Origin: Gracilaria domingensis
Lineage: Eukaryota > Rhodophyta > Florideophyceae > Gracilariales > Gracilariaceae
Assembly (NCBI GenBank): GCA_022539475.1
Contig: VCMS01000051.1
Span: forward strand, 172,240 to 236,239
DNA: 64,000 nucleotides
Direction: 5' to 3'
Shown here: piece by piece, positions 43,970-56,500 of the stretch
How the letters are laid out: every line of letters begins with the position of its first letter
Position numbering within the stretch: the stretch's first letter is position 1
The notes under the pieces: generated by a model
The model's input: the letters and a program-made list of their open reading frames with translations, nothing else
Databases searched by the model: none
What the model was told of the DNA's origin: nothing
Program-made: the position numbers and the translations under genes

Positions 43970-44304
43970 CCGTCTCAGACGGAATATGCCGCCTCATGCG
44001 GATAATATTGCATTTACGCAAGGATACGCCGCCTCACGCGGATGCAAACTAAGTTAAGTTGAGGTCAGTAAGCCGCCTTAGGCGGAACAAGCCGCTCAAT
44101 ACGGACAGCTTCAAGCTGGAAACACACGCCGCAAAATGCGGAATCCACTTACAGTGGAGAAGAAGATGAAGAAGAAAGAAGCCTAAGAAGAAGGAGAAGA
44201 AGCCAGGACACTGGAAGGAAGACTAAGAAGTTTTATCGCTACAGCCGCTTGTGCGGAAAAGTTACCCCTCTCTTGTGGGCCATTCGCAACAGCCTCAAAC
44301 GAGG
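43970..44304 (+). repeat. Cluster of about ten mini stem-loops
   Basis: Short inverted repeats with 4-5 bp stems and 3-5 nt loops recur: CCGTCTCAGACGG (43970), CCGCCTCATGCGG (43989), CCGCCTCACGCGG (44029), CCGCCTTAGGCGG (44073), AGCTTCAAGCT (44107), CCGCAAAATGCGG (44129), CCACTTACAGTGG (44145), CCGCTTGTGCGG (44245), CCTCAAACGAGG (44293). Stems co-vary while the loop is often TCA or TTA, which points to structured RNA or repeat evolution. It lies between pol and the antisense frame. Confidence 0.65.
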
Positions 44305-44733
44305 TATTGCCCACTGAGAAGGGGGAGAACAAGACGAAGAGTTTGAGCCAAGCCAGCACGGCTGGAGAAGTTTACTTCTAACTATTGAGTTGCCCCTCAT
44401 CATCGGGGTCTATCGCGGACTACCGTAGCCCGTCAGGGATCGCGAGCCGGGGAATTACGCGCCGGACGACCCAGCACCTGGGATGCCCCCACTACCGGGA
44501 GCCCCGGAGAAGCGCTGTGCCGCTATCGCTTGCAACTCCGACTCGTCGGTCACCGTATCGGGAACGGCCACTCCCACGCCTCGGAGGAAGTCGCGAATGA
44601 CCGCCGCTCGCGGAGTGAGAGAGGAACTGCCGCCCCCGGCGGATGCTACGTCCTGAGCCTACGAGCCGGTCGGATCGGGAGCCGCTACAGCGGGTGGGAC
44701 AACAACCACGACTTCGTCGTCGTCGCCCATAGC

Positions 44734-46260
44734 TCAGGGCTCCGGGACAACCTCCACGCCCACTGGGCTCCCCTCATCCATGGGGCTTCCACCCTCAGTA
44801 GGGTCATCACCGTCGTCATCGACGTATACGAACCCACGCGGGTGCCCTTCCGGGATATATCGCTCCTCTCGGCGGCGACCAGCCGCCTCAGCGGGGCCAA
44901 TTACCTCCCAAATCCATGGGTCAAAGTATACGAAGTCGCCGGCGTTGACGTTCCGTCCGGGAGAACGGTCCGACTGCCGACGAAACCCGTCGGAAACCTG
45001 ACTAGCAGGCACCTCATTCCAGTCAATCTGGTCAATGACGTCCACCAACGCAGTGGCTTCGCGCGCATTGCGGACCGAGCCGAGCACTTCGGAGATATCC
45101 AACGCTCGGATCGCTTGCCGGATGAGCTCCGGGATGAACCAAACTCGGTACGAATCATATGCCTCGATGAGGAGGAAAGCCGCAACGCGGACGGTCCATT
45201 CGGTTGCCAGGATGCTCCACAGGGCGCGAGGCGGATCGTTCATGAAATACGAGCTTATGTAAGTTAGGCAGGGCGGTAGCTCTACATGACACCCTTGTGG
45301 GACTTCAACCGCAGGCCAGAATGAACACAGCGGCAGGTATCGCCCAGTATGGGAGTGACGCGCGACGCCCTCCACCTCTGTGCACTGGTACGGCACCAGT
45401 ACCCCGAAGCGGGAACGCCATTTCCTCTCGAATCGGAGGCCTTCATGAAATTGAGACCGTCCAGGACGGCGAAGGAACCGGAACTCGGCGCGAAGAATAG
45501 GCCGCGCCCACAGGATCAACTCCTGCTGCGGCTGAACGGTGTCCGAATATCGGTTAATTTCGTCCAACGCGTTGGCTAGATGGTCGCCGTAGCCGACTTC
45601 GCCGAAAGTTCGGTAACGTGCCACGTCGTACTGGTACTGTGCCGGCACCGGATGTTCGTTCGGAACCCGGAAGTGTCGCGCGTACGCAATGCGGGCCATT
45701 TCATTGCGAGCGAACTGTCTCGTCTCGTTCCGACCTACAAACAGGCAACTCGGTATAACCGCAACGCGGGCGATCCAGTCCCACGAACGGGTAACGTCAG
45801 CCGGAAGCCCACCAGGGAGTTGACCGTCGGCAGCGTACGAGTCGACGAGCTCGGTATCCCGAACGGCCTCGGCGTCAAGCCAGGGAGCCTGGGCGAAAAG
45901 GAAACTGTGCCGGGGCGGATCCCGGATGCGTAACGCGCCTGCGGTAGGCCACCCACCCAGCGTAGCTGGCATCTCGGCGTTGAACCAATCCCACACGGGC
46001 GCGGGACCAGCCTGAGCTGGAGCGTGATCCTATCCGGAAGAGCCCGGTTGAGAAGCAGCCGCTGACTGCGGAAGAGGTACAGACCGGAATGGCGGGTTGG
46101 ACACTTGCATACGTGCCGTCGAGGACGGAGGGCCGTTCAGTGCGTTGGACATCGCAGGGGAGCTCGTGATGGCGAGGTTCCCTATGGACACCGGAGGTGT
46201 TGGTGACTCCGAACAGTTCTCGGCAGACCCGTCTTGGGAGACCTCCTTATATCCCTCCAT
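44734..46260 (-). CDS. Antisense ORF of the retrotransposon, one in-frame TAG
   Basis: On the minus strand, an ATG at 46260 opens a frame that runs 509 codons to 44734 with a single TAG at 46030-46032; after it 420 codons are open. The N-terminus is Ser/Pro-rich, the middle is rich in Trp, Tyr, Phe and Arg (VWDWFNAEMPATLGGW, FMNDPPRALWSILATEWTVR, DFVYFDPWIWEVIGP), and the tail is acidic. Aromatic content and length look like a globular protein rather than a chance frame. Some Ty3/gypsy lineages carry antisense genes between pol and the 3' LTR, but I do not recognise this family. It could have its own promoter near the 3' LTR. Function is unknown. Confidence 0.5.
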
Positions 46261-46300
46261 CGCGAGGCGTGTCGAGCCGACGGCGTCGGTGTCTCAGCCT

Positions 46301-46313
46301 GAGAAAGGGGAGA
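46301..46313 (+). other. Polypurine tract
   Basis: GAGAAAGGGGAGA abuts the 3' LTR start and would prime plus-strand DNA synthesis. Confidence 0.85.
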
Positions 46314-47171
46314 TGTAGAGCAAAACGCCATTTTGTGGGGATGCACCGAGGTGCTTTTCATAGTTTGTTGATCCGTTACCGGCTTCGACACCTCAGGTTA
46401 TGAGAGGCTACTGTGATAGTGGCCCTATTTTGGGGTATGCCTAGGAAGGGTAGTATTTCTGCACACGTGTGCCAAGTTGGCCCGATAGCGGGTGCGCCGT
46501 GGCAAACCTGCCACGGGGGCACACCTGTAGTGTATTGGCCGGCAGCGCCGGATAGTTAGATATTTTAATTGATATTTTCAAGTGCCGTATATAAGTGGCG
46601 GCACTTGCCGCCACTGTATGGGAAGTAAACCTCAACGAGGCCTTTGGCTCCGATCTTCTTGCCGCTTGCGCACGGTCACAAGCCCCATCCTGGGGAATAC
46701 CGCCGCCATTCTGGGCTGATCAACCAACTTCCATCTCTGAGGAGTACTAATTCGTCGTCACGGCACCTTTACTATCTATTTTATCGTTTTCATTTCCGTC
46801 TTACGGCTTTCGCTACTCTGCCCTACATTGTAGGTATGTCCCATTTGTCTCGGGAGTTCTCCCGCTTATCGCGAGTCAGTGCTCCGCAGTGCGGCTCGTT
46901 TGTTGATCCTTTGTCGTCCCATACCGTTGGGCTGGATACCCCCACTCGCTGTGGCTCGCCGGAACCATCCGGATACCTACGCCGATTCTACCCCCTTCTA
47001 CCTCCGACTGCACGCCCATATCGGGGCCACCCGGATTTACACCCGGCTCGCGTTGGCCCTATCGGAGGGTTCTGCCGCTCGACTGCCCTTCACAGAGAGC
47101 AGGGCCTGAACACCCTGAGGTGCTCGTTCGCGACGCGGCTTGTTGTTTTCCCGTCGAGGGTTTGCACCACA
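46314..47171 (+). repeat. 3' LTR
   Basis: 858 bp and collinear with the 5' LTR; the TATA-like box is at 46588-46595. Differences include an extra T in the TGATATTTTCA run and scattered substitutions. It is followed by the CCCAC target duplication at 47172-47176. Confidence 0.92.
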
Positions 47172-47632
47172 CCCACTGCGTCACCTCAGTGCACGTCTGT
47201 GTTCTGCAAAGTGGAATATAGTCTGTTCGCTTTGGAAACTAAGCTAGTTTTGGGGCTATTTGGGGCGCGCGAGGGGGTAGCAGAGGCTGGCACTCAAAAA
47301 ATCAAGAAATTTTGGAATATTAAATTCCATCTCGCGCAGTTTAGTTCTTGGGTCCCCTAGTTTTTGTAGAGGTTCTACTTCGCCGCACCACCCCATTCAC
47401 TCTTTTCCGCGACCCTCTCTCAAAACTGCACTCGTGCTAGTTTGCGTTTCCATTTTCTCCCATGTTGCAATGCCAATCGCAACTCATCCCACCTCAATCA
47501 TCCCATCACTTCTTCCCAGTCCACACCACCCCCCGCTTTTTACCCATTTCTCGCCCATCACGCGTTCATTTTGTAGAAGTCAGGTGGAAAACTCTCCCCC
47601 TTCTCGTATACCCGCCTCGCCCCAAAACGGCT

Positions 47633-48562
47633 TCAAATCCCTCCCATCCTTCTCTCCTCCTGTCCCCTCAGAATCCCCTTCGCAGTCCGCGCTACCTCCG
47701 CCGCACTCCTAAACCCAGTCACCACCGGAGCTCCCACTCCCTCCCGCGGCACCTTCTCCACCACCTTCTTCATCTCCTTACGCCTCTTTTTCAGACGGCT
47801 CTTCCCATCCCCAACCCCACCACCCTTTGTCTTCGGTGTCACAGGAGACCCCTTCTGCACCGCCACCCTTCCCACACTTCCCTTCTCCGTCTTTCCCTCC
47901 ACACCTCCTTTCACCGTCTCCTCTTCCACCAATCTTTGCCTCTTGCACAGCTCCTTCACCTCCTTCTCCAGCACGTCCAACCTCTCGTTCAGAACCCTAT
48001 TCTTCTCCCGCAACTCTCCAACCTCCCTTCCCGCACACTCCACTATCCCATACACATGATTTCTCATCTCCACTCCCAATACCGACAACGAATTCCGCAG
48101 GCTCGAAATCGCCTCAACCGAAACACCACTACCACCCCCACTCAGCACCACACCGCCCATTTCCGTTACAATCTCCACAATTCCATCGTCCAGTTGCTCC
48201 TTCATCACCAACCCCAACATCCCCACCCTCGCCTTCATCTCCCCCACAAACCGCATCTCCCTGTCACCCTCTCCGCCCCCACTCTCTATCTGGTCTCCAA
48301 CCTCTAACTGACTCAGATGCACCGCACCCCTTCTCTCCATTGCGACCCCCTCCACCTCCAATTCTACCCCCTTCTCCACCTCATCACCATCCCCTCCCCT
48401 CGCCTCACACTTCTTTCCTTCATCAGCCACTTCCTTCTTCTGCGACATGCGACCAGCCGCCGTAATCACGTCCTCTTCCCGCTTTGGTGACGTTGTCTGC
48501 GGTACCTCCTCCCCCTCCAACAGCGCCAACAGCTCCTCATCCTTCACGTATCCGTTCGACAT
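47633..48562 (-). CDS. Coiled-coil basic protein, intact copy 3 (unit B)
   Basis: 309 residues from ATG 48562 (MSNGYVKDEELLALLEGEE); an in-frame extension to 48658 has no ATG. An acidic N-terminal third (about 1-100) with many Glu-Val pairs is followed by a Gly-rich hinge (GGVVLSGGGSGVS), a heptad-rich coiled coil (about 150-215: LREKNRVLNERLDVLEKEVK) and a basic tail with KTKGGGVGDGKSRLKKRRK. The layout resembles small nucleic-acid-binding, self-associating proteins of mobile elements, but no zinc knuckle or RRM is visible and I do not recognise the family. Two broken copies lie at 2740 and 24483. Its position at the left edge of the unit suggests an element-encoded protein. Confidence 0.6.
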   Translation of the reverse strand: MSNGYVKDEELLALLEGEEVPQTTSPKREEDVITAAGRMSQKKEVADEGKKCEARGGDGDEVEKGVELEVEGVAMERRGAVHLSQLEVGDQIESGGGEGDREMRFVGEMKARVGMLGLVMKEQLDDGIVEIVTEMGGVVLSGGGSGVSVEAISSLRNSLSVLGVEMRNHVYGIVECAGREVGELREKNRVLNERLDVLEKEVKELCKRQRLVEEETVKGGVEGKTEKGSVGRVAVQKGSPVTPKTKGGGVGDGKSRLKKRRKEMKKVVEKVPREGVGAPVVTGFRSAAEVARTAKGILRGQEERRMGGI

Positions 48563-49202
48563 CTTCAGAAAAAGAAGTAGTAGTTGGATCGAAGTTTCCG
48601 CTGCGATACAGTGCAATCGAGCTAAACTGTGCTGTCCACCTCCACTGTCCAACCACACGGGCTATATCCAGCACCATGATTGTCCAGGTTTCCCTCATCC
48701 CATTTCCCGCCAAAACATCTACTGTACACCTTCGCACCTTCCACTATTTGAGCGCCACCTCTCTGTCTCCTCTTTCGCGCTCACATAATCCCCACCCACC
48801 TCGCCTCGACCGGCGATATTTTTCTCTTCCACCATAACCCCACTCGATGGTTATAGCAAAACAGGAAGATATTGCCAGTGGAGGCAAGCTAGGGACTAGT
48901 GATTGTACTTAGAGTTGCTCACCCTCTGTCTCGACTGGGGGCATCTTCTTCTTCCGTCACATCCTTTGTGGGTTGTGACAAAAAAAGAATATGTCACCAC
49001 TCGACACCGGGTGGGTAACGATAGTAGCACGTAGAGTAGTTCATCCTCCCTCTCAGCGTCCACTGGGGATATATTGATGTTCTCTCACATCCTTTCCCGG
49101 TTGTGATACAAGAGAAATACATCTCCAATGGAGATGGAGAATATAGTCGTGATAACACGTAAAGGTAACAATGTAATAAACAAAAAATTTATGTTAATAT
49201 CT

Positions 49203-49520
49203 CTAACCAACCTTTCGAAAACCAGCTATGACATGAGCTGGGTTACTCGAGCCAAAGATAGCAGATCCTGCAACTGAAATGTTTGCACCGGCCTTCACTA
49301 CTTCTTTCACAGTACTCAGTCCAATACCCCCATCCACCTGTATCCCTATTCTTGGGTACAACTCCCTTGCATGTCGCCCCTTGTCAAGAACACCCTCCAT
49401 AAACGCCTGTCCTCCAAACCCTGGCTCCACCGTCATCAACAATAACATGTCTACAACTCCTTCCTTCATAAGTGCTTCTACGACCTTTATAGACGTATTC
49501 GGGCGCAATCCAACTCCATC
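49203..49520 (-). pseudogene. Ribulose-phosphate 3-epimerase, C-terminal remnant (unit B)
   Basis: Only the last ~105 codons survive: NTSIKVVEALMKEG, the canonical loop TVEPGFGGQAF, QVDGGIGLST and GSAIFGSSN, stop at 49203. The N-terminal half present in unit A is deleted, with a junction near 49520. The loop here is the ancestral form, so the gene was functional before the two units diverged. Confidence 0.85.
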
Positions 49521-49920
49521 CTTTTAATTATGGCAATCCAAGTGAAGCTATAGAACCCGTTCACGTCATTTATGAAGCCAAAATGGCTCCTTTCATCCTG
49601 TATTCAAGCTCCCCGTAACTCGTACTTTACAACTACTTTACAACTCAGGTTCGAAATCAGTTTCATTCATTGCACACTTTCTACTCTTCCACCTACCTTT
49701 CATAAAACATCATCACACTTTGTGGCTTGTCGTCTCATACAAGCCCTATCATTCATTCAGTACAATCACATATCATGCATTTCGCTCACTTTCACAAAGT
49801 GAACCATGTTCCCGTTCTGCGCTTCCCAACCATTTTTACTTAAGTATCACTCTTTACCCCAGCAGTTCTCCGCCCCATCTTCCATTTCTATCGTCACACA
49901 AAAACATTCGAACACTTGCA

Positions 49921-50820
49921 ATGAACTCCCAGTCCGACATGCCTCCCACTCCGCCTCCGAGTCCCAGATACTCTGACGTCCCTCAGGCCTCATCTCCCGC
50001 CGAAGGACTCGGGCCGTTATTGTTGGAAGGGGCGTATAGGTACCATGCTGGCGAACGAAGAAGATACGGTCATTTCCGCACACGAATTCTGCAGCATGGC
50101 TGCTACCTCTCATCTTTCTGATGTACCGATACTAGTTTGTGCAAGAACGAACACCCTGGAGACCGTAATTCAGGCTTGCCCTTATTCGCTCAGAGAGAAT
50201 CTCGTTTTCTTCCAGAATGGAGACATCATACCATTGCTTTCGAAGCTCGGTGTGGACAAATGTTCAAAAGTTGTCCTATACGTTGGTGTCCCCTCAAGAA
50301 ACGCAGCTCCGCAGGATGGTGTCACTCCTCAAAGTCCGGATGGTCTCACTGTCGCAACAGGAAAGTGGGCCTCCAACGTTGCAGACAGGTTTAGGTCTAT
50401 GGGTCTCACTTGCGGGGTTGTCGACGAATACACATTTCTCGTAAGCTATTATGAGAAGCTCGTGTGGCTATCAGCGTTCAACATCGTCGGGGCCTCAAGA
50501 GGTTTCATTCCTATGGACGTAGTCCTACGGAGTGCAGTACGGTTGTGCTCACAATAATGAAAGAGCTGTTGAAGATAGTTTCGCTTAAGACAGGTACTAC
50601 TTTCAACCTGGAAGAGACCGTTGGGCGACTTCTTGCATATGGGAAAACTCTCGTTGGCTTCCCTACTTCTTTCTCCGACTTTCAGTTTAGGAACGCGTAC
50701 TTCTACGACTTTTCCCGCCAAGAAAGAAACATTGTAGGCGGTGACCCCGCTCCTTTTCATACAAACTACGTCAACGTTGTTAAGGAAAAGTTATCCCCCT
50801 CCCCATTCCCCCAGCTTTGA
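49921..50820 (+). pseudogene. Ketopantoate reductase-like gene, broken copy (unit B)
   Basis: Collinear with 27224-28126. Small deletions after QASSPA (about 49998) and in the GSGRIG loop (about 50030) destroy the Rossmann motif, and another near 50525 shifts the frame before the C-terminal domain. The stop is at 50818-50820. Confidence 0.8.
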
Positions 50821-51446
50821 GGTTAGAACACATGACTTTTCGGTGTTGTAAACCTTTTAGAGATAGTTAAACATAAAAGTTACTTTATCGAAATGACCTG
50901 TTCCTATTACATTACTTATATTGTTCGTCCTTCTGTGGTTCAAATATGCCCCTTTAAATCCTACATCCCTTATCACTAATACTTCGCTAAGATTTTGCTA
51001 GATAGAAAATGGTCATTCCATATCATTAAAGTGCACGATACTAGTAACGAAACAAGTACAAAAATTGTGATATTTCTGAAGAACTAAGCGTTTGCATTAC
51101 TTGGGGCACCCGTATAAAGTAAGGTAAACCTTTTATGGGTTTCAACCCGTAATGGAGGTTGTTTTACTCTTCTTGATTTCTAAGCTCATGTTAAAGATAT
51201 TTACAGTTTTCTTTACCCACTTGAACCCGTACATATAATTTATGACTAAATCATCCTTTCTTTACTTCAAATCGATGCAAAAACTTCTCCTCCTAGTAAC
51301 GTTTTAAAACAGTACTACACTACCCGTATATGGTCGTTCTTAGACTCTTTTTATACTACGAAACACCTTGTGACATCAATCACATCCTTCTCATTCGTAT
51401 ACCCACACCCATTTGCAAAACGAACCCTTTCGAAAGCTTTCAAAAC

Positions 51447-52316
51447 ATGTATAACTCAGAAGTTAGAGCCCAAGAAGTAACTCCTCAGCAGCTGGCTAAC
51501 GAAATATTCGAAAATTGCTACGCCGTGATTAGTGATGTTGACGGTACTCTGAAAAGAGCTGGGGAGAACATTCCTGCCGAAACAGTCAAATGCATGAAGT
51601 ACATCAAGCAGGCGTTGGTTTCGGAATTGCTACTGGGCGAGATATAGAGGATGCCGAGAGTTTCATGGAGCACCTGGGTGGCTACACTTTTGGCATCTCT
51701 GGAAACCAAGGCGCACGGGTGAGATTATCCAATGGTACCGAAATTGATCAGGACCTTGACAGGGAAGGCTACGAAAGATGTGCAGCCGAACTTGAGAGAC
51801 TTGCACTCTCCTCAAATGAATCGCACGGACTTCACGAAGAGCGTCAACAAGCCGTGGTGAGCACTAGAAAAGACAGTGGACTCCCTAACTTCACGTACAA
51901 TGGACTGTCGAAGTGGAAAACAGAAGCTAACTCCGGTATTTCAAAAGTGTTGACATCCTTTCCGAACCTGGTTGCGTACCCTCAAGATGAAAACTGTACA
52001 TAGGGGACATTCGTTTCACGAAAAATAGTGGGGCGCTAGCCTTGGTTGAAAACGACCCCCAGTTCGACACACATTTAATCGTTGCTTTCGGGAATGCTTC
52101 CAATGATGGTCCTCTATATGAAATGGCAACCCTCGCAGTTCATGTGAAGGGAGACGACCTCCACCAGCGGTAACATATCTTGTTGATGGGGTGGAGGACG
52201 TGCATGAGACCATCAGAAGGGTGGCAGAACTGTACGGGTACAGAAAATGCAAGTGTCAATGGTTTAGAAATGCTCTTGGAATTTGTTTCAAGTGCTACGA
52301 TGCCTGTAATACTTAG
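51447..52316 (+). pseudogene. HAD-like phosphatase, broken copy (unit B)
   Basis: Collinear with 28753-29625, including motif I SDVDGTLKRAG. Indels near 51605 (after MKYIK), 52000 (DENC then stop) and 52157 break the frame. Confidence 0.8.
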
Positions 52317-52373
52317 CTATGATATGAGATCTCAGTAATAAAAGTGTCGTATATATCTCAATACCCTTTTATG

Positions 52374-53340
52374 AATCATGGTGGTTTTTATCGTGCTGCT
52401 TTTCCTCGTAGCCGTACAACAGAGCCACCAACATAATTGTCGAATGTAATCCTCCACGCTTTCGAACAGGTTGTGTACTCCACCCGGGATACAATCTTCT
52501 TTGACGTGAACGCCGTACACGCCTATCTCATGCAAAGGCCCGTCGCTGAAAGCACTTCCGAACGTCACGACGTCATCCGTATCAATAAATCTCGGTTCAT
52601 TATCCACAAGATTTTCTCCTCCGCTTCCTTTTGTGTATCGCTTGTCCACAATTTCGCAACTTTTATCGCCGGGATAGATAACAAACGCATCCATCTTCTG
52701 CAACAGGTCCCCAATAGCAGAATCCACTTCTTCTTTCCACTGCCACAGTTTGTTGTACACGAAATTGGGAAGGCCACTATCACTTCTGGTCTCCACGAAC
52801 CCCTTGTCATCATCATTCACAATACCATGCCTCCTATTCAAATCCCTTGCCAGGAACAGTAGTCCGTCAACAGTGTGGTCAAGGGTGTGATCATTGAATG
52901 CACCCTTAATTTCCCTCTCGTCAGAGAAACGGAGAAAGCTCCATGATTCGCCGAGACACCAAACTTATAGTCTCCGAGTCCTTCCATTTTCCCCTCCACG
53001 TCGCCCACATCACCCCCTGTGACAAGTCCGAAACCAATACGTTCGTCAATGAACTTCATACACTTCACAACTTCTTCTGGAATTGACTCTCCTTCTCTTC
53101 TCAACGTTCCATCAACGGAACTTAATATACCGTAACCATTGGCATATATGAACTTAGACAAGGTATTTGGGTGAAATTTCCGCCAAGTCTCTCTGTTCCT
53201 CCGCCATTTTTCCTGATACAGTCACCATACTGCCACAAGTACCGCATAGACAGGAACTGTATAGACTTCCAGTTCATACTTCTCTTAAAAGCAACCTTAA
53301 GTGCAGTTTCAGAATGTTAGGACGCTACATGTTCAATTGC
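52374..53340 (-). pseudogene. HAD-like paralogue, broken copy (unit B)
   Basis: Collinear with the gene at 29678-30643 and also with Ser in place of the nucleophilic Asp (LSSVDGTLRREG). A one-base deletion near 52935 shifts the frame after VSANHGAF, another near 52446 alters the C-terminus, and the N-terminal region near 53165-53330 is altered. Because both units share the missing nucleophile, the loss predates the duplication. Confidence 0.75.
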
Positions 53341-53540
53341 GAATTGACTGGTGCCACCAATAATGTTAACGATACCGAGCATTTGGCATGTTGCAATTAG
53401 ACGCAACTGGACCAAAGACGTTTGACATTTGTTCAATTACCAGCCTGCCGCACCTTTTCTATTTTCATATGTATAGCCTTGTAATAGTATACTACTCTTA
53501 ATACTCGCAAGACACACATAATTTACTAATCATCTCATTC

Positions 53541-56500
53541 TCATCCACTTCGAGGCGCTCGCAGCCTCATTATTGGCAAATCGTCATCACTACTACTCTC
53601 GAGCACTTCGGTTCTACCGGCGTCCGCTTCCACACCAATCTCCACGACCACTTGGTCTTCGTCCATGTCAACCGCCCCACCCTCCTTATCGGACAGCAGT
53701 TCATCCTCCGCCTCCTCCTCCTCGTCACCATTGACAAACGTGGGTCGGAAATCCCGCACCCGATGAACAGCATCAGGTAGTGCGTAGCCCTCTGGTACAT
53801 GTACATGTGGTATCTAACCAGCAAATCCATAGACTCGGGCCTATCCACCTTGTCCTTCCCACTTGCTCCAGCATGTGTCACATCACCACGGCCCACGAAT
53901 ACAGAGTACGGTGGGATGATTATCTTCTTCGCTGGATACACCTCCGACATCACTCGCAACTGTTGGTTGTTCATCCCCACCAGTTGATGGCTTCCAGCGC
54001 TCACCCAGAGAGGAAAGCCCTCTTTCCCAGAGGCCATTACAAAGTATCCGGGGTTGCCAGTATTCATTGCTTCCTTCGTAACCAGACCACTGAAGTCGGT
54101 GTGCAGCGTCTGGCGCTTGCCTTTCTCGTCGTCCCCAGAAATCGACCACCAGTTTTCGGAGTGTACATCTTCACAGCTTCCCTTTCATTATCCCATAGTC
54201 CCAAAGCCGCAGCAATTGTACCCATTCGAACATCAAGTAAAGCACGCGACCTTACAACCCACCTGAGCTCCTCATTATCCTCCGGCTTCTCCACCGTACC
54301 CCAACGTGTCGACATCACTCTCCCCTCAAATGGTCCATCGCTACCGTCCTTCCATCCTTCATCATCGTTGATTATTTGAACAAACGACTTCTGTTCCTCT
54401 CCTTTCCGTATATCCGGCATCGCTCCATACTCATTCTCGAAGAAGTCCACCAACTTCCCCGACACATCTCCGAACTCCCGAACTTCTTCCAACTCCTCCC
54501 ATTTAGGGACACCATTATCCGTCGCAAACCATCAAGCACGCAATATCCATTCTGCCTTAGCTCAGCTTGCATTCGGGCGAAGAACATTTGCCCAAATTCG
54601 TCATGCTCCTTCGCAGCAACCCACAGCACCTCTTCATCATCCATACCTGTCGGTCGAGTACGAGGATACTGCATACCAAATGTCTCCGCCCGTAGGCGAT
54701 GTTCAGCCCTTGCAGCGTGCCAAAAGACAAGATGGTGTACATCTCTGGATTCGAGACACTTAGCAGCTCCGACCTATGTCCCTTCGGCAAGTGAATGACT
54801 CTGAGCCAGGGGTCCTTGTGCTCAATTACGTTCTTCCCTTGCCATTCCTGCGGTCTCAGCCTGGCATACCCGCACCATGATGGGTTCAGTGGGCCATCAT
54901 ATGGGTCACCTCGAACAAGTCCGTGCTCCTCAATTCCGGAAGAGCTGTAGGTAACTCGTCATCAAATGACCCCCCACCTGTCTCTTGCTGATCGTCTGGC
55001 GCAGCATCTTTCTCGACGGTGACAACCCGTGGAACTGTCACAGAAAGAAGCTCTTCGTCATCCACAAATGCAGAACTGCCTGCGTTCTCTGCATTCGCTC
55101 CCTCTCCCAATGCCACGAACTGAACCTTCATCGACCTTCCTCTCAGCACATGTTCATTTAGTTGAGACATCAGGTCATCCGGTGTCATGCTGTTCAGAGT
55201 AGATCTCATCTGTTGTGTGAAAGTCTTTCTCCGTTTCTTCCTCGGCGGAGCCCGCTGTTCTTCTTCAGAGCTATCCAGAACTTCTATGGCACCTCGATTT
55301 CGGCCGTGTTCATTTCCCTATAACTCACCTGCGCCCGTTCTCGTGCACTTCTTCGCGGCTCCCCTTCTTCACTGCAGATGTTGCAGCAGCAGCAGCGGGA
55401 GTCCTCCTCTTGTCACGGACTGCTTCACTGGTGCGGGGGCGGAATTACCTTGAGCATCGTCCGCAATCGATTCTGAACGGAAGTCGTGGCAGTTCTAATT
55501 GAGTTCGTCCTGCTCCGAACACGCGGCAAAGTGTTGAAGTTCACAACTTGTCCCAAAAGGAACTGATACACAGCTGCGTTGTTGTCTGGGTCTTCAACGT
55601 CATCTTCATTCGATGGAGCAGAAAGACTGACTTCGCGTTTCAGGAACACTTCCATGGACTCTTCCTCGTTCAGTTCATTCCTCACTGCTCTAGCCGCGCG
55701 GAACAGAGACACTGCTCTATCATAAAAGAAACCTCGAACCTCCTCAAAGCTTTTCCATTGCTTTGTCTTCGTCGACTTGCCCTTCAATAGAAACATCTGA
55801 AGACAATCAAGAATGAAGGAAAACTCCTCGGCATCCAAAACATATAGCGGAGTATGGGACAGATGTGTGAGACCTATGTCACTCACAGTCTCACATATAT
55901 CCTCGAAATGGGCCAGCATTCCCTCACGAGACATGAGTTGCAGGGCGACATTGGCATATCTCAGGTACTGACGCTCTTGCACAGTCCCAATCAGTTGGCT
56001 CTCCTTCAACACTTCTGTCACTTCTGCAGGATCCACGTCTGCCGGCGTCACCCCCTCAACATCTTCAATTAGAATGGCGACCACACTAACTATAGAGTGT
56101 ATCTTGTCTGCAAACATCATCCTTCGCATGGTACTCGTCGACTCATTGAGGTACGAAGCAACACATAACAATTCCTTCATCCCAATGGGCCTCCCATCTC
56201 TTCGTATCAGCAGATTGCAACGCCAAAACTTGGCTAATCGCTTCCACTTCGGTGCACCAGTCGCTGCCAAATATTGTATAGCTTTCAGACGATGCAAACC
56301 ATCTACAATGAAGCACTTCTTCGTTAGGCGTCCCTTGTCAGTATCCCTCTCTCCCGTAGTAGCATCTTGTAAGGCCACCACTGGAGAACCCATCGACTGC
56401 AATATCCCCCGCTCCTCCATACTCTTCACAAGGGCTTCAACGTGGCGTTTACTTACTCCACGGAGTAAATTGGGCGGAGTGTCCACCAGAGTGATGTCAA

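Larger units (their letters stand above)
35445..47171 (+). mobile_element. Ty3/gypsy retrotransposon with chromodomain, degraded
   Basis: An 11.7 kb element: 5' LTR, tRNA primer site, gag with zinc knuckle, pol in the order protease, reverse transcriptase, RNase H, integrase and chromodomain (Ty3/gypsy chromovirus order), an extra antisense frame, polypurine tract and 3' LTR. LTRs start TG and end CA with a 5-bp target duplication. By eye the two LTRs differ at about 17 positions plus one indel in 857 bp, roughly 2%, so the insertion is not very recent. Pol has two frame shifts and three in-frame stops before the chromodomain, so this copy is not autonomous. Confidence 0.93.
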
